DNA from: Salinibacterium sp. UTAS2018
GTDB taxonomy: Bacteria > Actinomycetota > Actinomycetes > Actinomycetales > Microbacteriaceae
Assembly: GCF_004118935.1 (NCBI RefSeq)
Contig: NZ_CP035375.1
Coordinates: forward strand, 2,232,001 to 2,296,000
DNA: 64,000 bases
Reading direction: 5' to 3'
The notes below the pieces were generated by a model. That model made no database searches and had not been told where the DNA came from. It saw only the letters and a list, made by a program, of their open reading frames with translations. Made by a program: the position numbers and the translations under genes. Positions 60,231 through 64,000 of this stretch are shown in pieces (the first letter of the stretch is position 1; every line of letters begins with the position of its first letter).

Positions 60231-60911
60231 ATGAGTTGGCTATTCGAGAACTTTGAGTTGGTGGCAGAACTCACGCTCAACCACGTAGCGCTCAGCATTC
60301 TGCCCATTGTGCTGGGATTCGCCATCGCCGTTCCGCTGGGATGGTTGGCCAATCGCTGGTCAGTAATGCGGTCAGTGGTGGTTGCTGGGGGGAGCCTCCT
60401 CTACACGATCCCGTCGCTGCCACTCTTTGTGATGCTTCCCTATCTGCTGGGCACAAAGATTACGGATGACCGAAACATCGTCGTGGCGCTCACAATCTAT
60501 GCGGTCGCCATGATGGTGCGCACTGCGGCCGACGCGCTCGCGGCGGTGCCCGGAGCGGCTGTGGAGGCGGCGACGGCTATGGGCTACTCCGCGTGGAGTC
60601 GGTTCTGGCTTGTCGAGTTTCCGCTAGCGGGGCCGGTACTGCTCGCCGGCCTTCGCGTGGTTTCCGCAAGCACAATTGCGCTGGTCTCGGTCGGAGCGAT
60701 CATCGGATCGGCCAATCTGGGATACCTGTTTACGAATGGAAAACAGCGGGACTTCCTCGAGGAAATCCTGATCGGAATCGGCGCGAGTCTGCTCATCGCT
60801 CTGGTGTTCGACGTGCTGCTTGTCTTACTCGGGCGTCTCCTCATGCCCTGGATGCGTCGCGGCGGCCGAGCGGCTCAGGTGCGCCTTCCTCTGCGCGAGA
60901 GGACGGTCTAG
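60231..60911 (+). CDS. Osmoprotectant ABC transporter permease (first)
   Basis: The 226-residue membrane protein is of the OpuCB/OpuCD type, with six predicted helices, TIPSLPLFVMLPYLLG, AVPGAAVEAATAMGYSAWSR (EAA loop) and RVVSASTIALVSVGAIIGSA. It starts 13 bases after the ATPase stop. It works with the second permease three bases downstream. Confidence 0.92.
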   Translation: MSWLFENFELVAELTLNHVALSILPIVLGFAIAVPLGWLANRWSVMRSVVVAGGSLLYTIPSLPLFVMLPYLLGTKITDDRNIVVALTIYAVAMMVRTAADALAAVPGAAVEAATAMGYSAWSRFWLVEFPLAGPVLLAGLRVVSASTIALVSVGAIIGSANLGYLFTNGKQRDFLEEILIGIGASLLIALVFDVLLVLLGRLLMPWMRRGGRAAQVRLPLRERTV

Positions 60912-60914
60912 CCC

Positions 60915-61694
60915 ATGCAGTTTTTCCTCGATGCGATTCGGTGGCTTACCGACCCCGCTAACTACGCTGCCGGTGCCCAGAATCCTTTGCCGATCCAGGA
61001 TCGCATCGGAGAGCACCTTCTGTACACCGTGGTAGCCGTCGCTATCGCTGCGGTGATCGCCCTCCCGCTGGGCTTTTACATCGGTCATACCGGGCGAGGG
61101 CGCCAGTTCGTCATCGGGTTCACCGGTGCGATGAGGGCGCTGCCCACGCTGGGCTTGCTGATGGCGCTCTTCGTCATCGTCGGGGCAACGGTGCCGTTCA
61201 CTCGAGCGGCGTTCATCGCCTCGATCATTGCGCTCGTCGTTCTTGCTATTCCGTCGATTCTGGCGGGGGCGTATGCCGGCATCGAGTCGGTGGATCGACA
61301 TACGGTCGATGCCGGGCGCGCGATGGGAATGACCGAGCTGCAGATCGTGATGCAGATCGAGATCCCGCTCTCGCTGCCGTTGATTATCGGCGGTATTCGG
61401 GCATCCGCCCTTCAAGTTATTGCCACGGCCGTTATCGCGTCGTATATTTCGCTCGGCGGCATCGGCACCATCATCTCAAGCGGCATCGGCCTCAATGACA
61501 ACAACCGCATATTGGGCGGTGCCATTCTGGTCACGGTGCTCGCGCTGGTTGTCGACGGGCTGTTCGCTGTGGCGCAGCAGCTCACCAAGCGCCGAAGCTC
61601 TCCCGGCGCCACACGCCGGAACACACACGTCCGCGGCCGGTCATTCCGGCCCGCCGCGGTAGCGGGAATAACCGCCCACGAAGGGAAGAATTGA
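60915..61694 (+). CDS. Osmoprotectant ABC transporter permease (second)
   Basis: The 259-residue protein is the second OpuCB/OpuCD-like permease: FTGAMRALPTLGLLMALFVI, AGIESVDRHTVDAGRAMGMT (EAA loop) and ASALQVIATAVIASYISLGG. A basic C-terminal tail of about 30 residues is present. Its TGA overlaps the binding-protein ATG by one base. Confidence 0.92.
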   Translation: MQFFLDAIRWLTDPANYAAGAQNPLPIQDRIGEHLLYTVVAVAIAAVIALPLGFYIGHTGRGRQFVIGFTGAMRALPTLGLLMALFVIVGATVPFTRAAFIASIIALVVLAIPSILAGAYAGIESVDRHTVDAGRAMGMTELQIVMQIEIPLSLPLIIGGIRASALQVIATAVIASYISLGGIGTIISSGIGLNDNNRILGGAILVTVLALVVDGLFAVAQQLTKRRSSPGATRRNTHVRGRSFRPAAVAGITAHEGKN

Positions 61695-62623
61695 TGTTCA
61701 CAATGAAGAGGTCACGGATCGCTATCGCGGCCGTCGCAACCGGAGCAGTGGTCGCCTTGACCGGGTGCGCAACGTCTGACCCCACTGACACTTCCGGGGG
61801 TGACTCCACGGATGCGTCAGCGATCGTCGTCGGGTCATTTGCGTATCCCGAAAGCGAAATCCTCGGCAACATTTATGCTCTCGCGCTCGAAGACGCGGGC
61901 TTTGAGGTCGAGACCAAGTTCAACCTCGGTCCACGCCAGACAACGATTCCGGCGCTCGAGGATGGCTCGATCAGCCTGATGCCCGAGTACAACGGCAACC
62001 TGCTGTTCTTCTATGACACCGAAAACGAGGCTCGCACCACGGCAGACGTCGATGCTGCATTGGAAACCACGGTTCCCGACGGCTTCCGCGTACTCGAGTC
62101 GTCGCCCGCCGAGGACAAGGACGCGTACGTCGTCACTCAAGAGCTCGCTGACGCCGAGGGTCTGGCCTCCATCGGAGACCTGAAGAAGATCGAACCGTTT
62201 AGCCTCGGTGCTAGCCCGCAGATCGCGGAACTTCCGTACGGCATCCCTGGACTCGAAGAGTTCTACGGCCTCAAGGACATCACGTTCGTTCCGATCGAAG
62301 ACTTCGGCGGCCCCGACACTGTGAAGGCTCTCGTTGACGACGCTGTGCAGGTCGCTGACATCTTCACCACCTCGCCCGACCTCGTCGCCAAGAACCTTCT
62401 GGTTCTAGATGACCCCGAGAACCTGATCGCCGCACAAAACATCGTGCCGCTGCTCAACTCGAACATCTACACCGATGAACTCGCTGACGTGCTCAACCGT
62501 ATTTCGGCCGAGCTCACGACGGACGACCTGATCGCCCTGCGCGATCGTGTCGAAGGAACCGAAAAGGCACAGGCCGCAACGGCCGCCATGGACTGGTTGA
62601 CCGACAAGGGTCTTCTGGGCTAA
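61694..62623 (+). CDS. Osmoprotectant ABC transporter substrate-binding lipoprotein
   Basis: The 309-residue protein has a lipoprotein signal ending AVVALTGC and an OpuAC-type domain (SAIVVGSFAYPESEILGNIY, LEDGSISLMPEYNGNLLFFY, VQVADIFTTSPDLVAKNLLV, NRISAELTTDDL). It binds a quaternary amine such as betaine, choline or carnitine outside the cell. The ATG at 61694 follows GGGAAG; a TTG at 61691 is less likely. A terminator follows. Confidence 0.93.
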   Translation: MFTMKRSRIAIAAVATGAVVALTGCATSDPTDTSGGDSTDASAIVVGSFAYPESEILGNIYALALEDAGFEVETKFNLGPRQTTIPALEDGSISLMPEYNGNLLFFYDTENEARTTADVDAALETTVPDGFRVLESSPAEDKDAYVVTQELADAEGLASIGDLKKIEPFSLGASPQIAELPYGIPGLEEFYGLKDITFVPIEDFGGPDTVKALVDDAVQVADIFTTSPDLVAKNLLVLDDPENLIAAQNIVPLLNSNIYTDELADVLNRISAELTTDDLIALRDRVEGTEKAQAATAAMDWLTDKGLLG

Positions 62624-62636
62624 CTGCTTGCTAGTG

Positions 62637-62666
62637 AGGCGCCCCGTGCATCAGCGCGGGGCGCCT
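62637..62666 (+). terminator. Intrinsic terminator of the osmoprotectant operon
   Basis: AGGCGCCCCG (62637-62646) and CGGGGCGCCT (62657-62666) form a perfect 10-bp stem followed by a TTTCT stretch. Confidence 0.9.
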
Positions 62667-62722
62667 TTCTCTGTGCTGAGGCCTCGCACGTTGCGGACTC
62701 ACGCTGCGGTAGCCTCAGTGTC

Positions 62723-63910
62723 ATGTCTGAGGCCAAGTCGATGAGTTCAGTGGGAAGCGGCGCGGAGTCGCGTCGCGTCGATGTGCTCTCTCCCACGACT
62801 TCTCTCGCTCGCGCCATCCTGATTCACGGTCCGATCCAGCGCGGTGAGCTGTTGAAGCGACTGCAGCTGACGCCGCCAACCTTGACGCGGCTGTCCAAGC
62901 CTCTGCTCGATAGTGGAGTGATTGTCGAAGCAGGGGAGACGCTGAGCGGGGCTGTGGGCAGGCCAGCCAAACCGCTCGACATTCCCCCGAATCCGCGTCG
63001 CTTCTTGGGCGTCAAACTGACGAGCGAGACCGCCTTCGGCGTCGTGTCAGATCAACGCGCGCGAGCTTTCGCTCGCGCCGATCGCGCGCTTGCTAGCCAC
63101 GATGTGGATGCGGTTATCGACGCGATTGCCAACCTGTTCGATCAACTCAACGACGATGGGGAAAACGCCATCGCTGGCATCGGCGTCACCGTCGGTGGCC
63201 GGGTCATCGACAACCGTGTCGTGGATAACGTGCGCTTCTTGGAGTGGAACTCGGTCGATCTTGGAGGAGCGCTTGAGGCGCGCCTGGGAGTTCCAATCAC
63301 GGTTGAGAATGACCTCATCGCACTCATCGAGGGCGAGCACTGGTTTGGGCTCGGCCGAAGCATGCGCGACTTCGCGGTGATCACGATCGGTGCGGGTGTC
63401 GGTTATGGTCTCGTCTGGGACGACACCGTGATTCGCACAGCGGAGACCGGAATCGAACTGGGCGGTCACTTGCCGCTCGAGCCGGGAGGGCCCCGTTGCT
63501 TCCGCGGCCACGAGGGGTGCGCCACTGCGATGCTCACGGTAGACAGCATCCGAGCACAGGCCCACGAGGCGACCGGTGCGGAGCTGAGCTACGACGAGAT
63601 TCTAGAACGGGCAGCTGCGGGCGACGCCGCTCTACGGGCTGTCGTCAACCGGGCAGCGCGAGCGCTCGGCCGTTTCATCGCGCTGGCAGCCAATCTCGCG
63701 ATGGTTCATGAGGTGTTGTTGGCGGGAGAGGGCACCGGCATTCTGGATGTCGCCCGCGACGAAGTGTTGCGCGTGCTGCACGAAGAACGCGACCCCGATG
63801 CGCATCCGATTTCGCTCGTCGTTGATGAGACAGGGTTTGGAATCTGGGCGAAGGGCGCGGCGGCGGTCGCGATTCAAACGTCGTTCGACCGTTCTATCTC
63901 CGCCCTGTAG
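62723..63910 (+). CDS. ROK family transcriptional regulator
   Basis: The 395-residue protein has an N-terminal winged helix (LIHGPIQRGELLKRLQLTPP, TLTRLSKPLLDSGVIVEAG) and a ROK kinase-like sugar-sensing domain with AGIGVTVGGRVID, VENDLIALIEGEHWFGLGR and VITIGAGVGYGLVWDD. The ROK zinc motif appears only partly, as PRCFRGHEGC. It probably represses sugar-use genes, perhaps those beyond the window edge. A TAGCCT box is seven bases before the ATG, indicating a leaderless or nearly leaderless mRNA. Confidence 0.9.
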   Translation: MSEAKSMSSVGSGAESRRVDVLSPTTSLARAILIHGPIQRGELLKRLQLTPPTLTRLSKPLLDSGVIVEAGETLSGAVGRPAKPLDIPPNPRRFLGVKLTSETAFGVVSDQRARAFARADRALASHDVDAVIDAIANLFDQLNDDGENAIAGIGVTVGGRVIDNRVVDNVRFLEWNSVDLGGALEARLGVPITVENDLIALIEGEHWFGLGRSMRDFAVITIGAGVGYGLVWDDTVIRTAETGIELGGHLPLEPGGPRCFRGHEGCATAMLTVDSIRAQAHEATGAELSYDEILERAAAGDAALRAVVNRAARALGRFIALAANLAMVHEVLLAGEGTGILDVARDEVLRVLHEERDPDAHPISLVVDETGFGIWAKGAAAVAIQTSFDRSISAL

Positions 63911-64000
63911 GTTTCGCACGCCGCGTGCGGTGCGCGCCGAGAGGCTAGCGCCCGACCGTTTTGTTGCGCCGAAAAACTTTCACTTTGACCCTTGACGCCA
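63911..64000. other. Non-coding edge region downstream of the ROK gene
   Basis: These 90 bases hold no gene. The last part becomes AT-richer (GCGCCGAAAAACTTTCACTT) and ends in TTGACCCTTGACGCCA, which could be the -35 part of a promoter for a gene beyond the window. Confidence 0.4.

Overview
The window comes from a high-GC Gram-positive actinobacterium, most likely a member of the Microbacteriaceae. Reasons: high GC with strong G/C at third codon positions, many GTG starts, LytR-CpsA-Psr and VanY-type wall enzymes, an F420-type (DDN-like) oxidoreductase, sugar ABC transporters without their own ATPase, and many genes whose start codon lies exactly six bases after a TAnnnT -10 box (leaderless mRNAs). 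The genus cannot be fixed from sequence alone. No gap between genes exceeds 300 bases. No rRNA, CRISPR array, insertion sequence or prophage was seen.

Left third (about 1-25.4 kb): carbohydrate catabolism. After the tail of a GH114-like glycosidase and an MFS exporter come a GntR regulator with an FMN-dependent L-lactate dehydrogenase. A rhamnose operon follows (rhaI, rhaEW, rhaB), divergent from its LacI-type regulator. Then come a P450/ferredoxin reductase/ferredoxin/SMP-30-like operon with a divergent AraC regulator, a CUT1 sugar importer (binding protein and two permeases), a GH78 alpha-L-rhamnosidase, a D-2-hydroxyacid dehydrogenase and a large LuxR regulator. Four copies of one LacI-type operator lie at the start points of the rhamnose operon, the importer and the rhamnosidase, and upstream of the regulator. 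They tie these genes into one regulon: rhamnoside uptake, hydrolysis, rhamnose to dihydroxyacetone phosphate plus lactaldehyde, then lactate, then pyruvate through the lactate dehydrogenase.

Middle (25.4-49.5 kb): mostly housekeeping. It holds a lipoprotein, a DDN-like oxidoreductase, a pair of CrcB/Fluc fluoride channel subunits, TrkH/TrkA potassium uptake, an ATP-grasp/alpha-E/transglutaminase operon, an MFS/MarR pair, a GPP34-like protein, a lipase-HIT-lipoate ligase-heme ABC run, VanY, prephenate dehydratase, a diacylglycerol kinase-like enzyme, seryl-tRNA synthetase with a HAD phosphatase, and a class III aminotransferase divergent from a PucR regulator.

Right third (49.6-64 kb): two tRNA-Ser genes bracket an LCP protein and a three-gene operon: acyl-CoA dehydrogenase-like protein, a PIG-L deacetylase fused to a NodS-like methyltransferase, and a GT2 glycosyltransferase. 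This operon is the best candidate here for an undescribed pathway. Then come YaeQ, a peroxiredoxin-like protein, an exported DUF1800/DUF1501 pair behind a promoter with a C5-AAA-G5 palindrome, an osmoprotectant ABC operon preceded by a 19-residue leaderless upstream ORF that overlaps the ATPase start, and a ROK regulator.
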